64,000 bases of DNA, from contig NC_088301.1 in assembly GCF_032854445.1 (NCBI RefSeq), positions 41,535,116 through 41,599,115 on the forward strand. The letters run 5' to 3'. Source of the stretch: Liolophura sinensis. Lineage: Eukaryota; Mollusca; Polyplacophora; Chitonida; Chitonidae. Of the stretch, positions 25,428 through 37,028 are shown one piece after another (the first letter of the stretch is position 1; the number at the start of each line of letters is the position of its first letter). The notes beneath the pieces were generated by a model. It made no database searches. It was not told the origin of the DNA and worked only from the letters and a program-made list of their open reading frames with translations. The position numbers were made by a program, and so were the translations under genes.

Positions 25428-26246
25428 TGTGTTTCGGTTTTCAGAAAGTCTGACCATGTCACTTAATTGACTCTCATCTTTTGCGGTATACAGATTGAAG
25501 TCTGCACTATGCATCATTTTGAAAATATTCTGAAAGCTTACGATTATGCAGAAACATCAGAGTCACCAGCTTAGGAGAACCTATCACATAACAAAAATGG
25601 CAAATAACATCACAATCGGCTAGGCTAGGCTGGCTACACTGTTGTTTCCATATAATCGTAGGCTTTCTATAATTGCTAACAAAAACTTTAAAATGGCCAC
25701 GATAAGAATGACAGTAAATTCAGTGACGTGCTAAGACATTCGGATTATCAAACCACTCGAGTGGCATGATACTGCCTGTTCACCTGGCCAGGCTTGAACA
25801 ATATCTGCACACCAGATTTATTGCAACTAAGCATTCAGAGAGGAACCCGGCAGACTTGGGCAGTGGGCTCACAGGAATTCCTCAGTCCAATATAGCAAGT
25901 CACTCTTCCCCAGGAATCAGTGTGAGCCCCCCAGCGCAAACTTTTGAATTACCTCACTCTTCAGGTGGCAAACTAAGGTTTATCTATCGGCAGGGTGAAG
26001 CAGGATGTTGAGCAATGGTTTGCATTCCAGATTTAGCCTGCGTAAGCATTCAGAGAGAAAACTGATGAACTTCTTGAGAGAAGAGCCAACATCTATAACA
26101 GACCCAGTCTAGCACAGAAGTTGCTATAGACACACAGTATCTGTATAATGCTATCCATTCAGTGCTCCGTTTTCAGTTCATGCAGAGTATTTTTCAAAAA
26201 ATGTATGGCACACTATATTTAATCCATGGTGACTGAATATTTAACA

Positions 26247-26512
26247 GGAGAGTCCCTGGCTTGGTTGGTTAGTGCACTAGCATAGCCTAATGACCCAGGA
26301 GCCTCTCACCATTGTGGTCGCTGTGAGTTCAAGTCCAGCTCATGCTGGCTTTCTCTCCAGCTGTACATGGGAAGGTCTGCCAGTAACCTGCGGATGGTTG
26401 TGGGTTTCCCCCAGGCTCTGCCAGGCTTTCTCCCACCACAATGCCGGCCGCCGTTGCATAAGTGAAATATTCTTGTGTATGGTGTAAAACACCAATCAAA
26501 TAAATAAATCAA
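26247..26512 (+). mobile_element. tRNA-derived SINE (family 1), near full length
   Basis: Runs from the tRNA-like head (CTGGCTTGGTTGGTTAGTGC as A box, GTGAGTTCAAGTCCAGC as B box) through the conserved body to the tail GTAAAACACCAATCAAATAA. A 13-bp direct repeat (TGAATATTTAACA at 26234-26246, TGAATACTTAACA at 26513-26525, one mismatch) is the target-site duplication. This is the best copy for defining the family here. Confidence 0.9.
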
Positions 26513-26532
26513 TGAATACTTAACACACCATG

Positions 26533-26646
26533 TTTAGTGGTCCATGGGATGACAGGCTCATTGAAATTGCTGTCCTGTAACACCCCTCATTCAGGTGCCA
26601 CCTGCTATTATCTGACCGTAAATGGGCCTGCACATGGACCACTAAA
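26533..26646. repeat. Short element with perfect 14-bp terminal inverted repeats
   Basis: TTTAGTGGTCCATG at 26533-26546 is answered by CATGGACCACTAAA at 26633-26646. The enclosed ~86 bases are non-coding. It could be a tiny non-autonomous DNA transposon or a hairpin-forming sequence. No target-site duplication is evident, and no second copy was found in the window. Confidence 0.55.
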
Positions 26647-26787
26647 TTATATCCAAAACACCTTGCATACCAGTGTCAGTAATTATGTAATACATCCCTG
26701 TATTTTTTTTTTTTTTTTTTATTTGCAGACATCTTGAAGGTCTGGCTCTGTCCCGGACAATGATGGTTTAAGAACAGGAAGGAAGCC

Positions 26788-29700
26788 ATGATAGCTGATG
26801 ATTATGATTTTGTAAAGACCATAGGAAAGGGAAAATATGGAGAGGTCTGGCAGGTCATCCAAAAAACAACTAAGAAATTGGTATGAGGCATTTAATTTTT
26901 ACATCATATTAGCATAGCAAAATATTCTCTGCTTCTACACTGTATGATATCAAAGGTAAGATATTTATTTGGTGAAATCTGAAGTGCAAAAAGAAAATTC
27001 TTGAAATTTCCAATGAAGTCTTATGACATGCATATCATACTTTAAAGCATGATTTAACCTTACATGAATTTCATACCCAGATATTTCATGTTCAGACTTC
27101 CTTGTGGACTTATACATGTTTGTTAGGAAACACTAAGCATGTATAGTGATGACATCATGACCTAAAAATACTTATCACACCTGATTTTGCGCAGTTTGCT
27201 GTGAAGAAGCTGGAGCTGCTGGGACAGACAGAAGAGGAGCATGGAACACTGCGGCGAGAGGCTGAGCTGTTGTCAAATCTGTCACATCCTAATATTGTGG
27301 CTTGTCATGGTGTGTTTGAGGTAGAGGGTAGCCATCTTTGTATTGTAATGCATTACTGTGATGGTGGGGACCTCCATACACGCCTTCAGCAGCAGGAAGG
27401 AGAATTAATTCAGGAGGACCAGGTCATGGAGTGGTTCATTCAAGTCTGTATGGCCATTCAGGTGAAGATCAAATGAAATTAGTTTGTGGTTTAAAAAAAA
27501 ACACACACACATGCTCACACACAACTGTCAAGAGAGTTGACTTAAGCACTTCATGGTGTCTAGTAATTTAGCTTGGTACAAATTAGTTAGTGATGTAAAA
27601 CCTCTTGCTTTATTATTGCGAGTTCTTACATGATCCACAAGTAACTTAATACAGGGCTATCAGCAACCATTAGCTTAATGCCACAAAAAATACTGATTTA
27701 GCTCACCTGCATGACATGATTTGATTGTGGTGTCACTCTTTATATCAGTGTTTGTTTCCACTTTCCCTTTACAGTACCTTCATGGCCACACATTCTTCAC
27801 CGAGATCTGAAAACACAGAATATATTTTTGACACAAACAAAATTTGTCAAACTAGGGGATTTTGGTATTGCCAGGTAGGTTAACAAAAAAAAAACAATAC
27901 TCAGTGAGTGTTGTATATTTGATATAAGAGGCAGTGTGTAAATTATTTTCAGTCCAAGTCAGTGATAAACTGTGTGATGATTTATTGATATGAACATGTA
28001 TATGATACTCAAATACATGTGGTATCATCATTTCAGGGCTCTCCAAAATGGTTGTGATATGGCAGAAACGTTCATTGGAACTCCCTAATTATATGAGCCC
28101 AGAACTGTTTGCCAACAAACCATATAACAGTAAGGTGTGTACTTGTTTTATTTTCCCAGAAGAAATTCATCTTTGAATGTTAATCTGTGAGATGATCACA
28201 TATAAAAGTGTTAATGAGTTACAGCTCGAATCAAAGTGTGTCTGCTTTTTTTTACACAAATTTTATTATTTAAATCATGTTATTAGATAGTTAGGTAAAT
28301 AATTTCTAATGTTATTACATGCAAATATGTATGTTCTAGTTAATGTTTCTAAAAAGATGATAATTTTATTTTACCTCTCCAGACTGACATGTGGTCCCTT
28401 GGTTGCTGTCTCCATGAGATGATGACGCTTAAATATGCCTTCACAGCCTCCAGCCTGCCTGCCTTAATGAAAATCATCACCAAAGGACAGGTACTTGTAT
28501 ACTCACCCACATCTCTTGATAATAAAACTTCTTAATTATCTAGGTTACCGAGTTTAAGTTGCTTGCTGTTCCAGTCTAAATGTCGGTTGTTAAGAAAAAA
28601 TCCATCAATACAACCAGTTTGGTGGTGTTCTTCAGAATGTTTTATATATTGTATTTGATTAAAAAATTTTAGTAGCTTTTTTTGATCTTAGGCTGTGCAA
28701 GTTGTTCCAAGATTATGAGTATTTTGTAATATTTTTAGATTCCTGCACTTCCTAAAGAATACAGCAAAGATATAATGGTGCTATGTAAACAGCTCTTGAA
28801 CCCAAAACCTTCACAACGACCTTCTGCTAACAAAGTGCTAAAGATGCCATTTGTTGTCTCACACATCCAACGATTCTGTAGAGAAAACAGGTATGTGATG
28901 AAAAATATGTTGTTTACTTTATCTTAAATGCACGAAAGCTGTATTCATATCTTATAGGTATTCTGTGCAACTACCATAACTCTTGTTAAGCTTAATTGAT
29001 TGTTGTTAAAACTGTATCCCATGATTCCTTACAACTGGTTGTGACTGATAACTAAACAATGCTGGAGTGGAGCAGAAAGGGAAGACCTCTTTCCTACCAT
29101 GGACATAAAATGGAACATGTTCATGTTGTTTCAGGAATGCATCAAATGGAAATAAAGAAACCGTAGTGATTCAACCTGAAGTCAAGGAAACGCAAAAACA
29201 GGAAGAATGTGGGCAAGTTGTTCAAGACATTGCAGGGATAGCTGTGGGATGCAAGGCAAAAGTTTGCTCCATGGAGAGGAGACAGGAGCTTCGCAAGGAT
29301 GAAAACCCTTTGCCAAAAAGTGATAGAGGGAGTGGGACACATGTCAATGGGGACACTAACCTTAGGGTGAGCTTGAGACTGTGCCTTTCTTTGTATTCAT
29401 GCAAGCACCATTTTGGATGGAATTTTCATGTCTCACATACTATCAGTGAGATCACTATGGAAATCATGTGTGATTGCATCTTTCATTTTGTTACATTTAC
29501 AAAAGTTGATAACATCACTGGCGCTTTTTTTTTATCTCCACACTTTAGTTGAATTCACATATTCCTTTGATAAATTTATTAATTTTAGGTGGAAGACACG
29601 TGCACAAAAGTTAAACCGACAACAAAAAAGAAACGCTTTCTCAAGGACAGAGCTTTGGCCTGCCATCCTGAAGGGAAGAGTGCTCCTCCAACTAGACCCC

Positions 29701-32700
29701 CACCAATAAAGGTTGGTCTCCTGTGGAATCTGTTGTTAGATGAGGTATCTTTGATGTCTTTCATTGTTCAAACAGGATATGATTTCTGTGAAATACATTT
29801 TGCTACCTGGGCTTTGATATGTCATTTGTGGAATTAGTCATTCAGATAGAACATACCCTTAATTTGTCCTTATATAATTATGTCATAATAGAATTGTGTA
29901 CTATTTGTCACTTAACCAGTATTGTTTTCAAAGGGTTTTCTGGCCAAGTTTGGAAAAATAATTAAAATTCAGCATTTCTTACTGTTAAAAGCACTAACTC
30001 AATGTTTCGTCCTTACAAAAGGCGAGAGTAACACACCTCGACATTCACGGTACATGTACTTGTAGATTCATTGTTTTGCTTTAAACCAGAAATGTGAAAT
30101 GTGTTCAATACAACCAGCAGTCTCTCTGAATCCTGATGTCCACTAGATAGTTTTGATTTTTGTATTACATGTATGATCACATTTCACTGAAACTGTTTTA
30201 GTGTTTGCTTGTTGCTCCAAAGATCTCTGTAAAACATATTTTTCTTCAGTTTTTTAATATCAAAACAAAAAATGTTTTGCTGCACCCAGATGTTCATACT
30301 GTCTTAGCAGTTAAACCGAGTACGGTATAACTTTAGCCCAGTTGGTTTTATATCAGAACAAGACTAATATTAAGATTTAAGCCTTTTAATACACTTTTGA
30401 ACAACTGGTCCCTGTTGACCTCTAATTTGTTTGATTGGCTATCATTATAAAGTTGCTCTTAAATACTCATTTTGATGCACCTAAAATAGTGTGGGACAAC
30501 ATTGAAGGAGATGAACCTGTTGCAGACATCTCTCTAGGAAACATTCACAGTATGTGATTTGTTTTGGGCAATGATGCAGGATAAGCAGAGTCTCACAGTA
30601 CCATGAAAGCTTCAAAGCTTACAACAGTAACATTGTCATCAAAATTTTATCATTCTGTTGAGAAGCTTGTACAGTGTACAGCTTGACAGACCACCCCAAT
30701 ATTGTAAAATTAGGAATTGACCATTATTTTAGAAAAAAATACAGTGTATCAAAACAATTGTTGAAAGTGCATTTTATGAAAAAAATGTTTCATTGAGCAT
30801 GAAGAGGAAACTTCTTGGAAAGTGCTATTAGAATGTCTGTAGAAGGTGTCTTATTCAGATGTACATCTGTTAAGATAAAGTAGGAAGTTGTTTCACTGCT
30901 CCATATGTATGTTTCTTGTATATGGCGATATCCAGCCTCGGAGCAAGAGCCAATAAAGCCTCGGCCACTGCCTATTCCACCAATCAGCGCCTTGGGAGAA
31001 CCTGTCCACAGGAAGGAGGTCCGACGAGTTCCAAGGGCTATGACAGATCTGCTGTCAGATTCAAGCTGTGGGAGTCAGCGGCAGGGATCATCAACATCAG
31101 CCTCAAGCCTTGAGGAGTCGCGTTTTGATGCCGAGGAAGAGGATAGGGCTTTAACTACAGCAGGGTAAATGGCATCTCGGAATGGAATCTCAGGACATTT
31201 CTGGGTTGGCATGTCTACCCTAAGCATCTGGTGTCTTTATTTCCCATCATTCATTTATTAATACTCTGGTATAGCGTTCATTAAGTTTTGATCCTAATCC
31301 TTTTGATCCTGATCCGAATAATAAAATTTGCTTCATATGAAGTTCTGAGCATCTTAAAAGGATTTGAAGATGGAATTCATGGGTGACATTAAATAACTCC
31401 TCCTTTTCCTTTCAGAACAGCATAAATTGCAAGGCTCGTCGGAAAAGACGAGAGAAAAATTTAATGGCAATGTCATCTTGTAAGTTTTTTTTACATTTGT
31501 TGTACTGTTAATGCAGCTTGTATGAAATGCAGTTTTTGTGTGAAATCCAGCAGATTTAAATAGTACAGGCTATGATTGTTAGATTTTAGTGCTTCTTCAT
31601 TTTTAAGTTGTAATAATTAATAAGTTTAAGTGTATTGAATGTTACAAATGCAAATTGGATAAATTTTTATCTTTGAGCTGACCTGCCATACTTTTGGACA
31701 CACTGTTTCATTCCATGGTTCATGGTATAATGAGCTTGCTGAATGGGTGTGTTTTTGCCGTGATGGTTTTCTTGTTTATGACTTTTTTTCTCAGCCATAG
31801 AAATGATTCGGCTTCAAGGTGTGCCTGAACAATGAGAGAATCTCCTCCACAGACATTGCAGGTAATCTCATGTTACATGTAAAAGCAGCCCTAAAGACAG
31901 AACTGAGTGTGTAATGTATGCTCTTAAAATGTATGTTAGATGAAAGTGTAATGTACATACATGCTGTTGGAAGTGAGCCAATACATGGAATTGAAGTGTA
32001 GCTATGTAGGGAAGTGTGTAATCTATGTCCCTAATACATGGTGAGGGAAGTGTTTAATCTATGTCTAATACATGGGATTGAAGTGTAGCTATGTAGGGAA
32101 GTGTGTAATCTATGTCCTAATACATGAGATTGAAGTGCAGCTATGTAAGGAAGTGTGTAATCTATGTCCTAATACATGGGAGGAAGTGTTTAATCTATGT
32201 CTTAATTACATGGGATTGAAGTGTAGCTATGTAAGGGAAGTGTGTATGACTTAATACATGGGATTGAAGTGTAGTTCTGTAGGGAAGTGTGTAATCTATG
32301 TCCTAATACATGAGATTGAAGTGCAGCTATGTAAGGAGTGTGTAATTTATGTGCTAGAACATGGGATAGAAGTGTAGTCATGTACGGAAGTGTGCATTGT
32401 GTGCCATAATGCATTGGATGGAAGTGTATCTACTAGTATGTAGTGAAGTGGACTGTGTGAGTTCCCCTAACATCAGATTAATTGCACCCATTTAGTGCAG
32501 GGTGTAATATGCCAAAAGCACATCCATGTAGTGAAGCATGTAATGTGTCCCTTGCATCAAATTAAGTGTAGTCCCATGGTTACATGGTTACATCATTTGA
32601 AAATCAAGCCGTTATTTATTATGTAAATATGCCATTATAGTTGACTTACCATTTCAGACATCTGGACCACAGACCATCCCAAGCCTTACTGTCAGTTATG

Positions 32701-35326
32701 ATTCCGATGAGCCAAGGCATAGCCATCCAGTATTTCGAAATGAAGACAAGAAAATGTAACTACTGTTTAAACTGCTTAATGACTTAATGAAAATCTAAAA
32801 ATGAGACTTTGTTGGTTTCACAGTTTTAACAATAATCTATAAATCCAATGCTACACAGAATGTCAATTGAATGTTTACCTGTATGCCTTTTTCTATCAAT
32901 CTTTGTATTTTTTTCCCTCTCACTTCTTATTCCAGAATGGACAAAGAAATGAAGGAGAGCACTGATATGACATCAGTGATTGGGCTGTTTAACAAAAACA
33001 TAATCTCAGAAAACGGCAACATGACACCTGTCAGTGGATCCAGGTATCAGACTCATTTCGCTACAGCCCATGGTGATGGAAAACATGGGACCACGTATAA
33101 TAGTGTGACCGAGAACAAAAATGATTGGCTTGGTAAGTACATCACAGTGTATGAAAAGAAACTTGACTTTTTTGGACCACAAAATTAGATGGTCTGACAT
33201 GTTTTATACACACACACAGAAGTGAAATGAGAATTTCCTTCACTAACATCAGAAATATGTGGGTTAGTGCAGTACACGTACATATAGACCACAGAATGTG
33301 AAATTGACTTCTTTGGGGACAAATGTTTGTAAACATATTTAAATTTTTTATACCTTTTATAACAATCTGCCGTTGGGCTACATGTATATGAAAGTCATGA
33401 TTTAGTTCAATAACACACAGCAAACTTTGAAAATCCAGTACCTAGAAGAATGTGCTGTGACTTTAGCACATGAAGACTTATATGAGACAGAATAGTTGAG
33501 TGGGGTTTTTATTCTTCAGTTGAGAATTCTCAAAGTGTTCCAGACCAGATATGATCTTTAATGGGCCCTTGATTGCCTTTGTTCAGTGGTCTTGCCATAG
33601 TTTGGTCCCATGGGTTTGGCTACTTTAGTGAAGAAGTTTGTCAAGTACATTTTGGGGTTCAGGTATTTCAACCCACAGTCCTGACTGTAAAATATTTATA
33701 ACTTAAATAATATATTGAAGTAAGATTTTCTTGAGAGCTGAAAATCTTACATCTTACATAGCTGAAATTCTTAAACCATGAATTAATTAAATAAATGCTC
33801 TTCAGTGTGGCTATTTTTTTTTTGTTTTTTTTTTGTTTCTGGAAGGTGAACCACCTGATATCCACAAGACAAAGAGAGCACAATACCAGGCATTAAAAGA
33901 GTAAGTGACCATTAGCATTACTTGGAAATGTTACTGTTCATGTTCAGCCATTCCTTATTCATTAAATTGCTCTGAAGGATCAGGTGTTTCTGCATGGAGA
34001 AACGGACATGTAAAAGTCTGTCTCTTAATCAACTTTATTTATGATCTGATATTACTTGTGCACTATAAATACAGGTGTTGAAGACAGATGTGTACATAAA
34101 TTGATTCACACTGCTTGCTCACTCAGCCTATGCCCTTTGACCAGATAGTGTATGTATTGGCCTCGTTATTACTCCTGCCACTAAGGAAATAAGCCTAGGT
34201 AATTTGAAACTGTTACTACTAACTCATCGGCATAACTCCTACATAAGGCGACCTTGTATTACAGATTTCACAAGCGACTTTATAGGGTTGTTCTTTGTTT
34301 CCATTGGTCGAGAGATGGTCACATCGTATCCTGCAAAACATCATGTACAACAATCATGCCCCCAAGAAATGCAGTGTCAGGCTGACAAAGTAATATTCCA
34401 TGTTCACGAGGCAATATCCAATGATCTCGTGCTAATATCCAACAATCACGTGCGTTTATTCCATGGCAGTTATCTACCTTTGTTTGCTCTCCGACATCTG
34501 CTTGTTCTTAAAGTAAATCAAGGGTTTAAGGTTATAGCTCCGTTATCGACATACAAATCCAACGATTTAAACAGAGCCTGAAAAGGTACACTGTTTTTTT
34601 TTGTTTTTTTTTTCAGTATAATGAAACATATGTTGCATGTTGTGGATATGAGGAATTGTCAGCTCTCAACAAGTGATATTCCACTTTGGCTTCGCCCTCA
34701 TTGCCCTCGATCTGACAGTTGCTCATATCACATCCCACAGGATGCACTATCTGTATATTATGTGACAGTGCTATTATTTTTCTCGTTGGCAGTGATTGCA
34801 CAAATGCAATTGGTCCCACCATGTTACATCAGGCATGTCAGATATTAGAATCTGAGTCAGAAGAAACCTGGCAGGTATGTTTGTTATGCATAAAATACTA
34901 TAGTTTTAGAAATCTTCAAGTCCTTGTTTTAGAGACATAATATGAATGTAAAAAAAAAAAAATCCAAAGTTTCATAATGACATGTCTGACATAATGTTAA
35001 TAATCAGAGATACTTATTTAGTGTATCTGTCAAGGTATTAGCAGAATGATACAAATATGGTGGCAATAGTTTTCACAGTAGAATTTAAATCTCACAAGTT
35101 TTCCTGAGATTAGAATTTCTTTTTTCTTATTAGGTCCTCAAGTTGTTGAAAATCCAGTGGATATAAAGTTGTTGTTTTTTTTCTTCGTTTGTTTTAGATG
35201 AAACTCATGGATTTGTTGGGGCCACAAATATATGAGGAATACGCCTTGAAAATATGGCAGCTTAATTTTTTGAAAGGCAACATGAGTTCTGTGTTACAAT
35301 TCTGTGATTTTGCAAATGATCATTGA
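26788..35326 (+). CDS. NIMA-related (NEK) serine/threonine kinase, NEK4-like, 16 exons
   Basis: Exons: 26788-26880, 27195-27461, 27775-27874, 28037-28134, 28383-28490, 28739-28890, 29135-29366, 29589-29711, 30944-31164, 31421-31479, 31795-31861, 32658-32755, 32936-33132, 33846-33900, 34793-34874, 35198-35326. They encode about 693 residues if three one-base indels are allowed for. Motifs are the glycine loop GKGKYGEV (13-20), ATP lysine K35 in [32 protein letters not shown] and DMWSLGCC; the kinase domain is followed by a Lys/Pro/Ser-rich tail and a short helical C-terminus ([19 protein letters not shown]). NEK4 fits the kinase domain best, but NEK1/NEK11 are not excluded. Oddities: one base seems missing near 27787-27791 (before ILHRD), one extra near 28087-28088 (GTPYYM), and one missing near 31830-31834, where GAACAATGA gives a stop. 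All other junctions keep phase, so assembly errors are likelier than a pseudogene. The exon 9 and 10 acceptors (30944, 31421) are the phase-compatible choices; alternatives lie nearby. Confidence 0.82.
30330..30415. repeat. Copy of an inverted-repeat element (family B) in a kinase intron
   Basis: The left arm GCCCAGTTGGTTTTATAT is answered on the right by TTAATACACTTTTGAACAAC followed by TGGTCC, which is roughly its reverse complement. The right arm closely resembles 36998-37024 and, more loosely, 6130-6160. It is probably an old MITE. Confidence 0.4.
31976..32455 (+). repeat. Minisatellite, ~52-bp unit, in kinase intron 11
   Basis: About nine imperfect copies of a unit beginning AATACATGGGATTGAAGTGT and containing GGAAGTGTGTAATCTATGTC. 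Unit starts fall near 31980, 32034, 32068, 32120, 32172, 32206, 32252, 32306, 32358 and 32407. Most are 46-54 bp apart and one is shortened. Small open frames across it are artefacts of the repeat. Confidence 0.85.
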
Positions 35327-35756
35327 TCATGCCTTGTGAAGAGGTACTTTGTGGTTAAAAGCCTTAAATTGTCATGATAGTTCCCATTCCACTCCTGTAT
35401 ATCCTCAGAATTGTATTAAGTTTGTAAATATCTGGTCTTAATAGAAAATTTAGTTGCTGTATCTGATGCTATCTGATATGGATGGCACAGTTCATCCAAG
35501 ATGAAAAATATTTTGGGCATATGTGGTATGAGAGAATGTATGTATGTGTTATTTATTTTGTTACATAATGTGCAAGGTTAAGAATGTGTGGACGTGCAAC
35601 ATTTATTTATCATGCCAAAACTTTAATTTTGTTCAAGCACTCACAGATAAAACTACTTGAAGAAACATATGTTCTTATTTCTAAGGATGAAAGATAATTA
35701 CAGAACAATTGAATTCCATGTACTGCTTGATGTGTATCTAGAGGAGTCTCAATGCC

Positions 35757-35884
35757 CAGTTTCATGAAATGCACTTAACTACATAACCCCTTAACTTCCA
35801 AGACAAAGTATGTTGTAGAGATATAAAGTGCACCAAACTAAGGGCTACTTATCACTGCATATGTTTCATGAAACCCACCTTAAA
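35757..35884. repeat. Possible small inverted-repeat element
   Basis: The left arm CCCAGTTTCATGAAATGCAC is mirrored on the right by GTTTCATGAAACCCACCTTA; the right arm reversed reads GGTGGGTTTCATGAAAC. The interior is AT-rich and non-coding. It looks like a MITE, with no clear target-site duplication. Confidence 0.4.
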
Positions 35885-36023
35885 TAGGTCAAGACCATGA
35901 GCCTCAGTTGTGAACCTCAGGAACTAGCAAACTGCATTATGTATTAATGAGATCAGTCTTTGAATAAATTTGATTAATAAATAAGCAGATGAATAAGTAG
36001 ATTCTGTTCTGAGGAAATGCATA

Positions 36024-36232
36024 CCGTGTGTATTTGACCTAAATTTTGTGCTTAAAAAATCATTTTTAAAGGTCATGAAAGAACACTCTGGTGCTGGAAC
36101 TAGCATTTTTCCGTAAGAATATCCTATCCTACCTATCCCACATCAAAACACATTTCTATGGTTAGTAGAACTTTCAGAATCCGGAAAAACAGGTGATTTA
36201 GTTCGTGGACAAACATTTAGGTCTAGTTACTG
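36024..36232 (+). mobile_element. MITE of unnamed family A, copy 3
   Basis: Same orientation as the copy at 16257. It shares the core GTAGAACTTTCAGAATCCGG, AAAAAC, TTTAGT, GTGGACAAACATTTAGGTCT, and its ends carry inverted GACCTAAATTTTG / AAACATTTAGGTC next to TA dinucleotides. At about 209 bp it is more diverged than the ACAD9 intron 9 copy. Confidence 0.65.
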
Positions 36233-36399
36233 TACCTCGGTGGTGTTTCAGCTGAAACTGTGTTCATGTATCTATGCAAATTTAGTGTACTGATATATGT
36301 ATATACATATGTATTTATACTGAAATTCTCATTGAACCTGTCTATACAACTTACCAAGATTTTTTTTATTAATTCATTAGAAAGTAATGTGTCAAGAAA

Positions 36400-36612
36400 T
36401 TTAGTTTATTTATTTGATTGGTGTTTGACACTATACTCAAGAATTGTTTTCTTATGTGAACGTGTGCAGGTTTATGGGTGGAGGAAACCGAAGAGCACGA
36501 AGTAAACCACCAACCTTTCCTAAGTACCTCAAAAACTTCCAAACGGAAATTTGTAGCCAACACAGCAAGAGCTGGATTCGAACGGCTGCACCATTGGTCT
36601 AGGAACTTCATT
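36400..36612 (-). mobile_element. Diverged SINE (family 1), minus orientation
   Basis: The tail (TTTATTTATTTGATTGGTGT), the TACTCAAGAATTGTTTTCTT segment and GGTGGAGGAAACCG are recognisable. The rest, up to GAGCTGGATTCGAACGGCTG, is heavily substituted, so this is an older copy or a separate subfamily. GGATTCGAAC read on the minus strand keeps a good tRNA B box. Confidence 0.7.
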
Positions 36613-36772
36613 TACAATGAATCAGCGCTTTAACATCTACATCTGTATCCCTTTAAATTGCCCTTTAGCGACTCCATCTTTTTGGTGCCCAGAGTGGATG
36701 TCATGACCTCAAAACTTTGTACAGTTTGTTTGAATTACCACGCCCTGTGGGGTGTTACCTGAATATTACGCC

Positions 36773-37028
36773 CACCTGGCCCCAGTTATTTAAAACGTCT
36801 GAACACTTAATACTCGACTTAACTTTAAACCAAGTCTTCAGTTTTGTACTTGGCCAAAAAATAATTGTGTAAAAATGTATTAAATTTGAACTAAATCTTC
36901 TGATGTTCTGCTTAGTTTGTGTACAAATATCTTGGTTGTTGGGTTTTGCTAAAATCGTAAATATGTGTAACATGACTTGATGTCGGTGTTTACTATTAGC
37001 TAATACACCTTTTGAACAACCAGACCAA
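36773..37028. repeat. Inverted-repeat element (family B), longer copy
   Basis: The left arm TGGCCCCAGTTATTTAAAAC is answered on the right by CTAATACACCTTTTGAACAA followed by CCAGACCA, an imperfect reverse complement. The right arm matches the element near 30390. At about 250 bp and non-coding it is a probable MITE. Confidence 0.45.

Larger units (their letters stand above)
23890..26728. other. Intergenic region between ACAD9 and the NEK-like kinase
   Basis: No supported coding exon lies here. The stretch from about 24980 to 25200 is richer in CG (for example GGCCGGCGGGCGTACG) and could contain the kinase promoter and a 5' noncoding exon, since a splice acceptor ends at 26728 before the start codon. 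Near 25805-26060 a segment CAGATTTA..AAGCATTCAGAGAG is present twice, about 220 bases apart. A CA/CAC-rich tract, one SINE and one hairpin element are listed separately. Confidence 0.4.

Noticed and set aside
34619-34760. Possible extra kinase exon after TTTTTTTTTTCAG at 34618
   Set aside because: Both readings of it break the phase. Exon 33846-33900 joins directly to 34793-34874 in phase, so the segment is best left as intron.
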